A DNA stretch of 64,000 nucleotides from Alkalimonas cellulosilytica (GTDB lineage Bacteria; Pseudomonadota; Gammaproteobacteria; Enterobacterales; Alteromonadaceae): positions 1 through 64,000 of the forward strand of contig NZ_JAUHLI010000008.1 of assembly GCF_036325985.1 (NCBI RefSeq), read 5' to 3'. Below the pieces are notes generated by a model. The model was not told the DNA's origin. It saw only the letters and a list, made by a program, of their open reading frames with translations, and made no database searches. Shown here one piece after another: positions 43,373 through 53,035 of the stretch. Each line of letters begins with the position of its first letter. The first letter of the stretch is position 1. The position numbers and the translations under genes were made by a program.

Positions 43373-46093
43373 CTAATCCGCTGATTTGCTCTGCTGCAAT
43401 TGCTTGACTTCCTCTTTCATCGCAGCCGGTGCATCGGAGTTGAGTAGTTCTTTAATCACTTGCCCGGCACTGTCCTGATCGTCTATTTCCAGATAAGCCC
43501 GGATCAAATCCAGTTGAGCGGCGTATTCGCTGTGCTCATCGGCAAGCTCAGCCTGATCCAGCACCTGCTGGTAATCCTCCAAATCCAACGCCATGTGTAA
43601 GTCTGGCGTTTGAGCTGAAGCAGCACGTTCATTGGCTTCTGCCAACAATCGATCAATATCCTGAAAATCGTCGTCAGAAACTTCACCTACCTCAGGACCA
43701 GCGGCACTATCTGGCAAATCAGCTGCCTCATCACTCTGCTCAGAGACACGCTCCGCCATCTGTTCCAATTCTGATAACAAGGCGTCAAAATCAGTTTCGT
43801 CATCCTCACTCAGCTGCACCTCACTACCAAACTCATCGGCTAAGTCCGTCTCATCCTGTGCTTGCAGCAAATCATCATCAAAGCTGTCGTCCTGATCGGC
43901 TGCTGGAACCTGAGCAGATTCAATTCCTTCAGCAGCATCATCGTCCTCAACCACAGCCGAAGCGGTCAACGCCTCGTCGTCCAGGTCAGCTTCTATCCGA
44001 CTGTCTGTTTCAGAGCCAGTGACGTCTTCAGTCAACTCCAACTCAGGGTATTCATCCAACACTTCACTCGGATTCTCGACCGAGCGCGCGGCAGCTGAAG
44101 GTGGGCTCACTGAGTCATCATCGAGATCAGTCAAGTTAGGGGTTTCAAGTTCACTGCCATCGACCGTCTCTGCCGGGAAATCATCTTCTAAATCAGCAAA
44201 ATCAGTCAGGTATTCAGCCTCTGTCTCCGCTTCACGCTGAAGTTCATCTTCTTCAGACACCATCAAATCGTCATCCTGATCGGTCGACAACTCATCTGGC
44301 ATCGCAACAGCACTGTCGTCCTGTTCAGAGTCTTCACGCAGTAACTGCATCAGCGCATCCTGTCCTGTTTCACCGGTGACATCTTCCAGTTCGGTATCGT
44401 CCAATTGCACACTGCTCGGACTCTCTGACTGCGGCTCTGTGCCATCTGCTGCTAGTGCGTCGAGCAGTGCGTCTACATCTTCAACCACGTCATCGTCGTC
44501 CTGGTCGAGACCTGCCGAGGCTTCAGCAGCCAGGCTTTCTTCTACCAAACTTTCGGCAAAAGCATCCAACTCTGAACTATCAAAGCTTTGTTCTGACTCC
44601 AGCGCATCTGCGGCTAAAGCCTCATCCGACACGACCTCATCCGCTTCATCATCCAGCAGTGACGATGGCTCCGGTTCCAGTTCGTCATTCAACGGATCTG
44701 GCTCCGTTGCCTCAGCAGCTTTCGCCTTGGGGGTTTCCTGCTCAGCTGGTTCGTCTTCTGGTATATCCAGCTCTATCTCTTCCAGTATCTCATCATCAAA
44801 ATCATCCGTACTAGCGGATTGGGTATCAGCTTCATCATCGGCCTCAGCGAAGAGTGAGTCCAGGTCGGTTCCTGACAGGATGTTGTCGGGGTCAAACTCT
44901 GCCGCATCGTCACTCAAGTCTGTGTCAGACTGAGATAAGCTGGCATCCTCCAACAAACTTCCTTCATCCAACAAAGAATCCTCTTCGAGCAAAGAGTCAT
45001 CTTCGAGCAAGGCGTCATCATCCAGAAAATCATCAGACGCCCCTATACTGCTGTCGTCCAGCAAGACTTCATCATCCAGCAGATCATCGCTTAAATTGAC
45101 CGGGCTATCATCCACATCCTCACCGAAAGCATCATCCAGCAAAGAGTCATCCAGACTAAAGAGTGAGTCATCCATATCCAGGCTGTCATCCACCTCTGGC
45201 AATGGTGACTGATAGTTACTGGTAGCCTTGGGCTCGGCTGTCGCCGCTTCGATAGTTTCCTGAGCACGTTTACTCCGCCGCTTGATCCAGACCAGTAGCC
45301 CCAACAAGATCCCAAGCGCTGGCACCGAAGCCGCCAGCACCCAGAATGCCGGACTTGTGACTAGTTGCTGCCACCCCGAACCGCTTTCAAGTTGCTGCAT
45401 GGCTTGTTGCTCGGCCATCCACTCAGCCTGTAAGCGGACCATCTGCTCCAGCTCGCGCTGTAGTTCTGCATCCTGAGCCATTTGTGCTTTTAACGCATCC
45501 AACTGCTGCTGGACTGAGTCCAGGGTATTTTTCAAGCCCTGATTTTCCTGCATGATGCCTTCCACCAACAGCATCGACTCACCAAACCGATAGCGCAATT
45601 GCTGCAATTGTTGCTGCTGCTCTTGCTCCAGCCGCTCCACCGTTTGCTGCAGTTGCTGACTGACTGCTGGTTGTGCTGCCTGGGCAGGCTCGGTTGCCGC
45701 TGGCTGACTGGCTCTGGCACGTCTGGCCCAGCTCTCATCATCGGCGGTTGATTTTTGCCGCGCTTGTACCGGATCAACCGCACGAATTTCACGCAGTGAG
45801 GGCACATCCAGCATGGCACCGGTACGAAGGTGATTGAAGTTGTTGTCTAAAAAGGCTTGCGGGTTTTTCAGGTAGATCGCATACATCACCTGATACATAT
45901 CAGCTCCATCCGGCCGCACTTGCTGCGCTAAGCGCCAGAGTGTATCCGTCGGTGTGATTGGGCCAAGTTGCTGCACCCGGCTTTGTTGATCCGCAGATCT
46001 TGGGCCGCGAATAGGGGTGCTACCATCATTGGCAATCGCCAGCGTCGGTAAATTGACAAGACAAATCAGAAAAAAAATTCGCCAGAGCTGCAT
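43373..46093 (-). CDS. fimV: FimV-type polar landmark protein
   Basis: A 906-residue protein. The N-terminus is a signal peptide (IFFLICLVNLPTLAIA), then a LysM-like segment (TDTLWRLAQQVRPDGADMYQ) that should bind peptidoglycan and a coiled coil (about 145-235). One membrane helix follows (FWVLAASVPALGILLGLLVW, near 250). Then comes a ~550-residue, very acidic cytoplasmic region with repeats of DDSLLDD and EDDSLLEE type, ending in a TPR-like cap (YAAQLDLIRAYLEIDDQDSA). FimV proteins organise type IV pili and the cell pole. It lies between asd and truA, as in pseudomonads. Confidence 0.92.
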   Translation of the reverse strand: MQLWRIFFLICLVNLPTLAIANDGSTPIRGPRSADQQSRVQQLGPITPTDTLWRLAQQVRPDGADMYQVMYAIYLKNPQAFLDNNFNHLRTGAMLDVPSLREIRAVDPVQARQKSTADDESWARRARASQPAATEPAQAAQPAVSQQLQQTVERLEQEQQQQLQQLRYRFGESMLLVEGIMQENQGLKNTLDSVQQQLDALKAQMAQDAELQRELEQMVRLQAEWMAEQQAMQQLESGSGWQQLVTSPAFWVLAASVPALGILLGLLVWIKRRSKRAQETIEAATAEPKATSNYQSPLPEVDDSLDMDDSLFSLDDSLLDDAFGEDVDDSPVNLSDDLLDDEVLLDDSSIGASDDFLDDDALLEDDSLLEEDSLLDEGSLLEDASLSQSDTDLSDDAAEFDPDNILSGTDLDSLFAEADDEADTQSASTDDFDDEILEEIELDIPEDEPAEQETPKAKAAEATEPDPLNDELEPEPSSLLDDEADEVVSDEALAADALESEQSFDSSELDAFAESLVEESLAAEASAGLDQDDDDVVEDVDALLDALAADGTEPQSESPSSVQLDDTELEDVTGETGQDALMQLLREDSEQDDSAVAMPDELSTDQDDDLMVSEEDELQREAETEAEYLTDFADLEDDFPAETVDGSELETPNLTDLDDDSVSPPSAAARSVENPSEVLDEYPELELTEDVTGSETDSRIEADLDDEALTASAVVEDDDAAEGIESAQVPAADQDDSFDDDLLQAQDETDLADEFGSEVQLSEDDETDFDALLSELEQMAERVSEQSDEAADLPDSAAGPEVGEVSDDDFQDIDRLLAEANERAASAQTPDLHMALDLEDYQQVLDQAELADEHSEYAAQLDLIRAYLEIDDQDSAGQVIKELLNSDAPAAMKEEVKQLQQSKSAD

Positions 46094-46324
46094 GTATGCT
46101 TCCTAATCCAACCGGCACCTGCCGGGCTTTCGTGGCTGTCTGATGCGTTAAAATCGGCCACCAGGGCATCGCTACCCTGAATCACTGAAAAATTCAGACA
46201 GAATCTACACGGGGTCTATCTAGTAATCTATGCAAAAACCTATGCAAACAACATTCCATCTCGTCTATAACGGCACTATAAAGCAGAACTTTACCAGCTG
46301 CCAGCCAAGCGGGATTTAGAAATG

Positions 46325-46355
46325 AAAAAAAAGCCAACACAAGGTTGGCTTTTTT
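46325..46355 (-). terminator. Terminator of the asd gene
   Basis: AAGCCAAC and GTTGGCTT pair around a five-base loop; A and T runs flank both sides. On the minus strand it follows the asd stop by 12 bases. Confidence 0.88.
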
Positions 46356-46367
46356 CAGGCAAAACGC

Positions 46368-47387
46368 TTACAGATAATCCCGTATCAAGTGCTCTGCAAT
46401 TTGAATGCTGTTGGTCGCAGCGCCTTTGCGGATATTGTCTGCTACCACCCATAGGTTTAAGCCAAGCTCATGCGAGATATCTTTGCGTACCCGGCCAACA
46501 AAAACCTCATCATGGCCGGCCGCATGACTCACCTGGGTCGGGAAATCTTCATTCTGCTCCAACAATACCACGCCAGGAGCATTGGCCAGTAGTGCTTTGG
46601 CTTGATCCGCATCCAGTGGCTGACGGGTTTCGATATGGACCGCTTCAGCATGACCATAAAAGGCCGGTACCCGCACCGCCGTGGCATTGACGGCAATGCT
46701 GTCATCCCCAAAGATTTTCTGGGTTTCCCAGTGCATTTTCATTTCTTCTTTGGTGTAGTCATTATCCAGGAACACATCTATCTGTGGGATCACATTAAAC
46801 GCGATCTGACGGCTGAACTGGCCTTTTTCTTCAATCGGGCGGCCATTCATTAATTGCGCTGTCTCATGCGCTAAGGCTTCAACCGCTTGCTGGCCTGCAC
46901 CACTGACCGACTGATAAGTTGCTACATTGATACGACTAATCCCAACCGCATCGTAAATCGGCTTTAAGGCGACCAGCATCTGAATGGTGGAACAGTTCGG
47001 GTTGGCAATGATGTTGCGATTGCGAAAATCAGCCAGAGCGGCAGCATTCACTTCAGGCACCACCAATGGAATATCGGCCTCGTAGCGGTAGTGCGAAGTA
47101 TTGTCGATCACCACACAGCCGGCATCAGCCGCTTTAGGTGCATAAATTGCTGACACACTGCCGCCTGCGGAAAATAATCCAATTTGTGCCTGAGTCCAGT
47201 CAAATTGCTCTACATCCAGTACAGTCACTTTCTTGCCGCGAAAATTGACTTTGCTGCCAGCAGAGCGGCTGCTGGCCAAAGGGAATAACTGATTGACCGG
47301 AAAATCACGCTGTTCCAGTAGTTCGATGAGGTGCTGACCAACCAGGCCGGTCGCACCCAGCACGGCAACATTGTACTGCTGAGCCAT
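46368..47387 (-). CDS. asd: Aspartate-semialdehyde dehydrogenase
   Basis: A 339-residue NADPH-dependent reductase for lysine, threonine and methionine synthesis. The nucleotide motif is VLGATGLVGQHLIELL, the catalytic Cys132 is in ANPNCSTIQM, and RVPAFYGHAEAVH supplies the conserved substrate Arg and base His. E. coli has the paralogue usg at this place between pdxB and truA; here the catalytic Cys is present, so it is probably active. Other asd copies elsewhere cannot be excluded. Confidence 0.9.
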   Translation of the reverse strand: MAQQYNVAVLGATGLVGQHLIELLEQRDFPVNQLFPLASSRSAGSKVNFRGKKVTVLDVEQFDWTQAQIGLFSAGGSVSAIYAPKAADAGCVVIDNTSHYRYEADIPLVVPEVNAAALADFRNRNIIANPNCSTIQMLVALKPIYDAVGISRINVATYQSVSGAGQQAVEALAHETAQLMNGRPIEEKGQFSRQIAFNVIPQIDVFLDNDYTKEEMKMHWETQKIFGDDSIAVNATAVRVPAFYGHAEAVHIETRQPLDADQAKALLANAPGVVLLEQNEDFPTQVSHAAGHDEVFVGRVRKDISHELGLNLWVVADNIRKGAATNSIQIAEHLIRDYL

Positions 47388-47404
47388 AATATCTGTTCCT
47401 CTTG

Positions 47405-48520
47405 TTACGCTTGCCTAAAGCCAATTTGATACAGCCAATCGGGCACCTTGGTGCCATAGAGCGCTATGCTGCTGCACTCTCGCCGGGCCGGATAGTGTTT
47501 ACGAAGCCAGTCAAACCCTTGCTGATGAATGTGATGACGCAATAAGGCATCATCACGTCGCACATCATATACCAATCTGAATAGATTTTGGACATCTGGA
47601 AGCCCAAAATTTTCAGTTATTTGTACCGCACTGATCGCCGGCAAGGGGCAAAAATCACTCAAACGATGCGTCACAGGCATGTCCAGCAGCTGACACAGTT
47701 GTTGATACAGCTGTTCGGTGCCTCTGGCTTTGCCTTCAATGCTGTGACCGGCAATGTGCGCTGTGGCGATGTCCAGATAAGGAAGTAGTGGCAATAAAAT
47801 AGTCGGCTCCTGCTCCCAAACATCCAGCACCAGTGGCCGTTGCCGGCCGCTTTGTGCTTCGACCAGCAGTGCCTGATTGTCAAATACCGCCCCACGGCAG
47901 GCATTCAGTAAAGCGCAGTTGGGCTTGAGGCGCGCTAATGTATCAGCATTAATCAGATGATGGGTCGGGTGCGGCCCCTGCCTGGTATGTGGCACATGAA
48001 AACTGAGTACATCCGCCTCAGCGAGCAATGCTTCCAAAGGCTGATGCGGAAAGTCGGGCTCGCTCTGTGCCCGAAGCGGATCGCACAGCAAGACCTTGCA
48101 ACCCAACAGTTGCAACACATCAGCCAGCGGCTGGCCAATATTGCCCACCCCAACAATACCAATGACTTGCTCTGTCAACGACCACTGGTAACGCTCCGCC
48201 AGGCAAAATAAACTGCTGACAATGTATTCCACCACAGCCCGGGCATTGCAACCTGGCGCACTGCTAAAGGCAATGCCGCGCTCTGCCAGATAGGGTTGAT
48301 CGACATGATCCGTGCCAATTGTTGCGGTACCGACAAAACGCAAGTGACTGGCTTTGGCCAATAAGGCCGCATTCACCTGAGTGATGGAGCGCACCAGCAG
48401 TACATCCGCATCCTGCAGTTGCTCTGGCTGCAGTTGGCGGCCGGAAAACAACCGCACTTCGCCAAAACCGGCAAAGAATTGCCTGGCATAAGGCATGTAG
48501 TCATCAGCATAAATAATCAT
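47405..48520 (-). CDS. pdxB: Erythronate-4-phosphate dehydrogenase
   Basis: A 371-residue D-isomer-specific 2-hydroxyacid dehydrogenase for the second step of DXP-independent pyridoxal phosphate synthesis. The NAD motif is GIVGVGNIGQPLADVLQLLG. The catalytic Arg is in LLNACRGAVFDN and the His in ATAHIAGHSIEGKARGTEQL. The C-terminal PdxB dimerisation domain is present. The start at 48520 (MIIYADDYMPY) has GGAG nine bases before; earlier ATGs lie in the fabB terminator. It lies 17 bases before asd. Confidence 0.95.
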   Translation of the reverse strand: MIIYADDYMPYARQFFAGFGEVRLFSGRQLQPEQLQDADVLLVRSITQVNAALLAKASHLRFVGTATIGTDHVDQPYLAERGIAFSSAPGCNARAVVEYIVSSLFCLAERYQWSLTEQVIGIVGVGNIGQPLADVLQLLGCKVLLCDPLRAQSEPDFPHQPLEALLAEADVLSFHVPHTRQGPHPTHHLINADTLARLKPNCALLNACRGAVFDNQALLVEAQSGRQRPLVLDVWEQEPTILLPLLPYLDIATAHIAGHSIEGKARGTEQLYQQLCQLLDMPVTHRLSDFCPLPAISAVQITENFGLPDVQNLFRLVYDVRRDDALLRHHIHQQGFDWLRKHYPARRECSSIALYGTKVPDWLYQIGFRQA

Positions 48521-48535
48521 CTGAGCGCACTCCAT

Positions 48536-48563
48536 AAAAAAACCACCGGCCAGCGGTGGTTTT
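48536..48563 (-). terminator. Terminator of fabB
   Basis: ACCACCG and CGGTGGT pair around a five-base loop and are followed on the minus strand by seven Ts. It lies directly upstream of the pdxB ribosome site. Confidence 0.9.
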
Positions 48564-48598
48564 GTACCCAAGTCTATCCAGGTTCACCAGTGGCTATT

Positions 48599-49813
48599 CT
48601 ACCCATGGTAACGTTTCATCACCAGTGTGGCATTGGTGCCACCGAAACCAAAGCTATTCGACATTACGCTGTTCAGCTCGCGCTTGGTCATTTCGGTAAC
48701 AATATTCAAACCTGCAGCGGCTTCATCCAACTGGTCGATATTAATGGAAGGAGCAACAAACTGGTGCTTTAACATCAACAATGAATAGATGGCTTCATGC
48801 ACGCCCGCTGCGCCAAGGGAGTGACCGGTCATGGCCTTGGTCGCACTGATTGCAGGTGATTGACCGGCAAACACTTCCTGAATCGCTGCCAGTTCTTTCA
48901 CATCGCCAACCGGCGTGCTGGTACCATGGGTGTTGACATAATCAACCGGGCCATCCAGCTGCTGCATCGCCATTTGCATGCAGCGCACTGCACCTTCACC
49001 ACTGGGTGCTACCATATCAAAGCCATCCGAGGTGGCACCATAGCCCACCACTTCAGCGATGATATTGGCGCCACGTGCCAGGGCATGCTCCAGCTCTTCA
49101 ACCACCACCATGCCGCCGCCACCGCTAATCACAAAGCCATCGCGATTGGCATCGTAGGTACGGGATGCTTTTTCCGGTGTCTCGTTGTATTTGGTCGATA
49201 AAGCACCCATGGCATCAAATTCCATTGCCAGGGTCCAGTGCAGCTCTTCACCGCCACCGGCAAAGACCACATCCTGTTTGCCCAGTTGGATCAGCTCGAC
49301 CGCATGACCGATGCAGTGTGCGCTGGTGGCGCAGGCAGAGCTGATGGAATAATTGACGCCTTTGATTTTAAAAGGCGTGGCCAGACAAGCGGAACAAGTG
49401 CTGGACATGGTTTTAGGCACTGCGTAAGGACCAACCCGTTTTACCCCTTTCTCGCGCAGGATATCGGCCGCTTCCACCTGCGTTTTTGAGGAGGCGCCAC
49501 CGGAGCCGGCAACCAAACCAATACGGGGGTGAGAAATCTGCTCGGCAGTTAAACCTGCATCAGCCATGGCTTCTTGCATGGCAATGTAGGCATAGGCAGA
49601 AGCATCGGCCATAAAGCGCATGGCTTTACGATCAATCAGACTGGATGGGTCGATTTTCAGATTGCCCCAGACTTGTGAGCGTAAGCCCAGATCGGCGAAC
49701 TCCTGCGAAAACGTAATGCCCGAACGCCCAGCCTGCAGCGATTCCAACACTTCTTGCTGATTGTTGCCAATGCTGGACACAATGCCCATGCCGGTAATAA
49801 CGGCTCTTTTCAT
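48599..49813 (-). CDS. fabB: 3-oxoacyl-ACP synthase I
   Basis: A 404-residue condensing enzyme that elongates fatty acids and is needed for unsaturated ones. The active-site Cys161 is in ISSACATSAHC. The two histidines are in YVNTHGTSTPVGD and KAMTGHSLGAAG, and GFGGTNATL is the C-terminal glycine-rich loop. Length and motifs favour FabB over FabF. Divergent from mnmC, with a FabR-like palindrome between. Confidence 0.95.
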   Translation of the reverse strand: MKRAVITGMGIVSSIGNNQQEVLESLQAGRSGITFSQEFADLGLRSQVWGNLKIDPSSLIDRKAMRFMADASAYAYIAMQEAMADAGLTAEQISHPRIGLVAGSGGASSKTQVEAADILREKGVKRVGPYAVPKTMSSTCSACLATPFKIKGVNYSISSACATSAHCIGHAVELIQLGKQDVVFAGGGEELHWTLAMEFDAMGALSTKYNETPEKASRTYDANRDGFVISGGGGMVVVEELEHALARGANIIAEVVGYGATSDGFDMVAPSGEGAVRCMQMAMQQLDGPVDYVNTHGTSTPVGDVKELAAIQEVFAGQSPAISATKAMTGHSLGAAGVHEAIYSLLMLKHQFVAPSINIDQLDEAAAGLNIVTEMTKRELNSVMSNSFGFGGTNATLVMKRYHG

Positions 49814-49909
49814 GGTTTACTCCTGTCTCGGTACTCGCAGTACCGACCCTGATTGCACTATAATTGCTGGCTATTTTACGAATTTTTGCCGGCCAAGTGG
49901 TCCGCTTTC

Positions 49910-49927
49910 AGCGAACACTTGTACACT
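49910..49927 (-). promoter_or_regulatory. Candidate FabR-type operator upstream of fabB
   Basis: The minus strand reads AGTGTACAAGTGTTCGCT, close to the FabR palindrome as I recall it (AGCGTACA-NN-TGTTCGCT). It lies about 100 bases upstream of fabB. Closer to the gene, CGGTACTCGCAGTACCG (49836-49852) is a second symmetric element. The consensus is from memory. Confidence 0.4.
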
Positions 49928-49984
49928 GACTGCTATTTTGTCGTCTTGCCAGCAAAACTACAAGTCCATTTTGTCAGGGGTCTG

Positions 49985-51859
49985 ATGAAAGTTGTCCAAC
50001 ACGCCAAAATTCATTTTAACGAACAGGGTACCCCTGTCGCTGAACGCTTTGATGATGTTTATTTCTCCAATGAGGGAGGGCTGGCTGAAACCGACTATGT
50101 GTTCTTAAAACACAACGGTTTGCCGGAGCGCTGGCGCCATCACCCGGCTGCTTTTTTTCATATTGCCGAGACCGGCTTTGGCACAGGCAGTAATTTCCTG
50201 TTGGCCTGGTTGCGCTTTCGCCAGCATCGTCAGCAACACCCGACCGCAAATTGCCAGCGGCTTTATTTCACCAGCTTTGAAAAATTCCCACTCAGCCGAT
50301 CGGACTTAAGCGAAGCTCTGTCTGCCGTGTCTGAGTTTACTGCGTTGGCGCAGCAACTAGTTGCGCAGTATCCGGTGGCAACGCCAGGCTGTCATCGGCT
50401 GGTCTTTGACCAGGGCGCTGTGGTCCTGGATTTATGGCTGGGTGACGTACTGGAGACCTTACCTGAGCGAAATTGCTCGGTTGCGGTCGATGCCTGGTTT
50501 TTGGATGGTTTTGCTCCCAGTAAAAACCCGGATATGTGGCAACCCGACTTGTTTGCGCAACTGGCCAGGCACAGCCGAACCGGCACCACAGTCGCTACCT
50601 TCACTGCTGCCGGCGTGGTGAAGCGGGGTTTATTGGCAGCAGGCTTTTCGGTGAGTAAGGTCAAAGGGTTTGGCCGTAAACGTGAGATGCTGATCGCTAG
50701 CTACACCGAAGCACACTCAACACAACAGACAGATCAGTTTTCGCAGCAGCCAGCAGACGAAGTCACACTTATTGGGGGAGGCATCGCCGCCGTCTGCCTG
50801 AGCCTTGCATTGCTTCAAAAAGGCGCTAAAGTCCGCTTGCTGTGCGCTGATGCTGAGCTGGGGCAAGGTGCCTCAAAAAACCGCCAGGGAGCACTCTATC
50901 CAAACTTGCATGCTGAGATGAGCAGCGCCAGCCTGATCCAGGCCAGTTGCTTTGACTTTGCCCGTCAGTTTTTCTCGCTTAGCCAGCAGCACTTTGACTT
51001 CCCACTGGATTGGTGCGGTGTGATGCATCAGGCTTGTACCCCTCAGTTGCAAAAGCGCCTGAGCAAAATGTCGTCTTGTTGGCCTGAAGATTTGGTGCAG
51101 AGCCTTTCAGCCAAAAGCGCCAGCGAAAAGGCCGGCTTAGCACTCCCCTTTGACGCAATCTGGTATCCAAGTGCCGGCTGGCTCAGCCCACAGCAGTTTT
51201 GCCGGACTGCGGCCGGTTATTTGGTCACTCAGCCAAACATGACCATCCAGTATCACTGGCCCATCAGGCAACTGGAGGTCCTATCCGATGGTTGGCGATT
51301 GCACAGCAGCAAACAACCACCTCTGGATGCGAAAACGCTGGTGTTGGCGCTTGGTCATCAAAGCAATGAGTTGCTTAGTGAAAACCCACTGCCACTGCGT
51401 GGCATTCGAGGCCAGGTCAGTTATGTCCAGGCCGAGCCACTGGCAGCATTAAAAACGGTGCTTTGCCACAAGGGCTATATCACACCAGCATGGCAGGGAC
51501 TGCAAGCCATTGGCGCTACCTTTGATCGAAGTCGTAGCAGTGATGAATGGCTGGCGAGTGATGATGAAGCCAATCTGGCTTTGGTGCAGCACAGCTTACA
51601 GCAACCTGCATGGATGAGCTCCGTCCGCGTCATTGAGTCCAGAGCAGGCGTTCGGGCAACGGTGCCCGACCATTTGCCGCTTTATGGCAGCTGGCAACTG
51701 GCAGGTAAAAACTGTCAGGTACTGACCGGCTTTGGTGCCCGGGGACTGTTGTTTGCACCATTGCTGGCGGAGGCCTTAGCTTCGGATCTGATGCAGGAGC
51801 CAAGCCCACTGCCGTTGAGCTGGCAACAACTTGTCGCGGCCAGCCGTTATCAGGAATAA
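49985..51859 (+). CDS. mnmC: tRNA 5-methylaminomethyl-2-thiouridine biosynthesis bifunctional protein
   Basis: A 624-residue fusion for the last two steps of mnm5s2U34 in tRNA. The N-terminal methyltransferase (about 1-235) has ETGFGTGSNFLLAW and WFLDGFAPSKNPDMW. The C-terminal FAD oxidoreductase (about 255-620) has VTLIGGGIAAVCLSLALLQK and GFGARGLLFAPLLAE. The start at 49985 follows CAGGGG; a frame from 49853 reads through the fabB promoter. Slightly shorter than E. coli MnmC (668). Confidence 0.95.
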   Translation: MKVVQHAKIHFNEQGTPVAERFDDVYFSNEGGLAETDYVFLKHNGLPERWRHHPAAFFHIAETGFGTGSNFLLAWLRFRQHRQQHPTANCQRLYFTSFEKFPLSRSDLSEALSAVSEFTALAQQLVAQYPVATPGCHRLVFDQGAVVLDLWLGDVLETLPERNCSVAVDAWFLDGFAPSKNPDMWQPDLFAQLARHSRTGTTVATFTAAGVVKRGLLAAGFSVSKVKGFGRKREMLIASYTEAHSTQQTDQFSQQPADEVTLIGGGIAAVCLSLALLQKGAKVRLLCADAELGQGASKNRQGALYPNLHAEMSSASLIQASCFDFARQFFSLSQQHFDFPLDWCGVMHQACTPQLQKRLSKMSSCWPEDLVQSLSAKSASEKAGLALPFDAIWYPSAGWLSPQQFCRTAAGYLVTQPNMTIQYHWPIRQLEVLSDGWRLHSSKQPPLDAKTLVLALGHQSNELLSENPLPLRGIRGQVSYVQAEPLAALKTVLCHKGYITPAWQGLQAIGATFDRSRSSDEWLASDDEANLALVQHSLQQPAWMSSVRVIESRAGVRATVPDHLPLYGSWQLAGKNCQVLTGFGARGLLFAPLLAEALASDLMQEPSPLPLSWQQLVAASRYQE

Positions 51860-51982
51860 GCCATTGTCTGTCTGAAACTTGGGCCTGCAGCCTATTTACC
51901 GCAAGATAACACTTGTTCAATCTGAACCTTGGTTTTAGGATGAAAGCAGAACATAGCTTAGATGGCTGGCGGGAGTGTCCCA

Positions 51983-52612
51983 ATGATTAAAACGATTCGC
52001 TTGATCCTGGCCGAGGATGATGAGTTTTTGCAGCAGCTACTGCAGATGCAATGCGAAGCTCTTGGTGCTGAGGTCACCAGCGTCTCCAACGGTGAAGAAG
52101 CCATCAGCCTGGCTCTTACTTACGAGTATGATGTGCTGTTAATGGATATTCAGATGCCAGTGTGCGATGGCATTCAGGCCATGACACTGTTGCGCCAATT
52201 AGGTTATGAGCGCCCGATTTACGCGATGTCTGCCGATCACATCACTGCCGATGGCTTTACCGGTGTACTGACAAAACCCTTACAAGAAGCCGATTTGCAG
52301 AAGCTGTTGCAACATCAACCCCCTAAAGCACCAGTTGCGCTGGTGATTGCACCAGAGTTGATGCAGCAATTTTTGCAAAGCCTGCCCTTGTTGCTGCAAG
52401 AGTTTGCGCGCTGCTACCAGCAACAGAACCGGGCCGAACTGCAGCGGCTCAGCCATAAACTGGCGGGCTCTGCCGGCAGCTTTGGTTACCCCGCTATCAG
52501 CGAACAAGCAAAGCAGCTGCAACTGGCTCTGCTGCAGCAAGAGCCCGAAGCTGTTATTGAAGAGCGCCTTGCTCGCTTGCAGCAACAGCTGCAGGAGGTC
52601 ATGCATGGCTGA
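51983..52612 (+). CDS. Response regulator with C-terminal HPt domain
   Basis: A 209-residue two-domain protein. The receiver domain (1-110) has the acidic pair EDD (11-13), phospho-acceptor Asp55 (LLMDIQMP) and Lys98 (TKPL). A histidine phosphotransfer domain (about 120-209) has His158 in RLSHKLAGSAGSFGY. It lacks a kinase or output domain, so it should act inside a phosphorelay. It overlaps the next receiver gene by eight bases. No histidine kinase is nearby. The start follows GGGAG. Confidence 0.88.
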   Translation: MIKTIRLILAEDDEFLQQLLQMQCEALGAEVTSVSNGEEAISLALTYEYDVLLMDIQMPVCDGIQAMTLLRQLGYERPIYAMSADHITADGFTGVLTKPLQEADLQKLLQHQPPKAPVALVIAPELMQQFLQSLPLLLQEFARCYQQQNRAELQRLSHKLAGSAGSFGYPAISEQAKQLQLALLQQEPEAVIEERLARLQQQLQEVMHG

Positions 52613-53006
52613 GCGTAAAATACTATTGGTCGATGATGTTGATTACACCCGTCAGCTGCTGCGCAACAACATTATGGCCATTTGTCAAAGCGGTAAGATT
52701 CACCATAGAAACTTCACTTTTTTTAACGCCGGTAAGGCCTCGGCCGCCATGGACTTGTTTAGCATGCAGCTGCCTGGCATGGTGTTCCTGGATATCGAGC
52801 TGCCCGATGCATCAGGCCTGGAGCTGTTGAAAAAGTTTAAAGCGTTAAAGCCAGATTGCTTCATCGTTATGGTAAGTGGCGTAAGCACCCTGGACAATGT
52901 GAAACAAAGTATGGCGGATGGCGCAGCCAGTTTTATCGTCAAGCCCTTTACCGGTGATAAAATCCTGGCAGCCCTTCGATTGTATGAGCGATACCTGACA
53001 CAATAA
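52605..53006 (+). CDS. Single-domain response regulator (CheY-like)
   Basis: A 133-residue receiver protein: acidic residues in LLVDDVDYTR, phospho-acceptor Asp63 (VFLDIELPDASG), and the conserved Lys in FIVKPFTGDKI. There is no output domain. The ATG at 52605 overlaps the end of the REC-HPt gene, so the pair is co-translated and they probably share a phosphorelay. Target unknown; the nearness of motY makes motility or adhesion possible but unproven. Confidence 0.88.
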   Translation: MAERKILLVDDVDYTRQLLRNNIMAICQSGKIHHRNFTFFNAGKASAAMDLFSMQLPGMVFLDIELPDASGLELLKKFKALKPDCFIVMVSGVSTLDNVKQSMADGAASFIVKPFTGDKILAALRLYERYLTQ

Positions 53007-53035
53007 CGATCAATAAGAACCAAAAGGAAAATCCG

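Noticed and set aside
44376..44933. Ser-rich plus-strand ORF of 185 codons
   Set aside because: Antisense to the acidic repeats of fimV; the serine runs come from the complement of Asp/Glu codons.
43373..46093. Repetitive sequence in fimV as a possible DNA repeat or CRISPR
   Set aside because: The repeats are imperfect acidic protein repeats without constant spacers.
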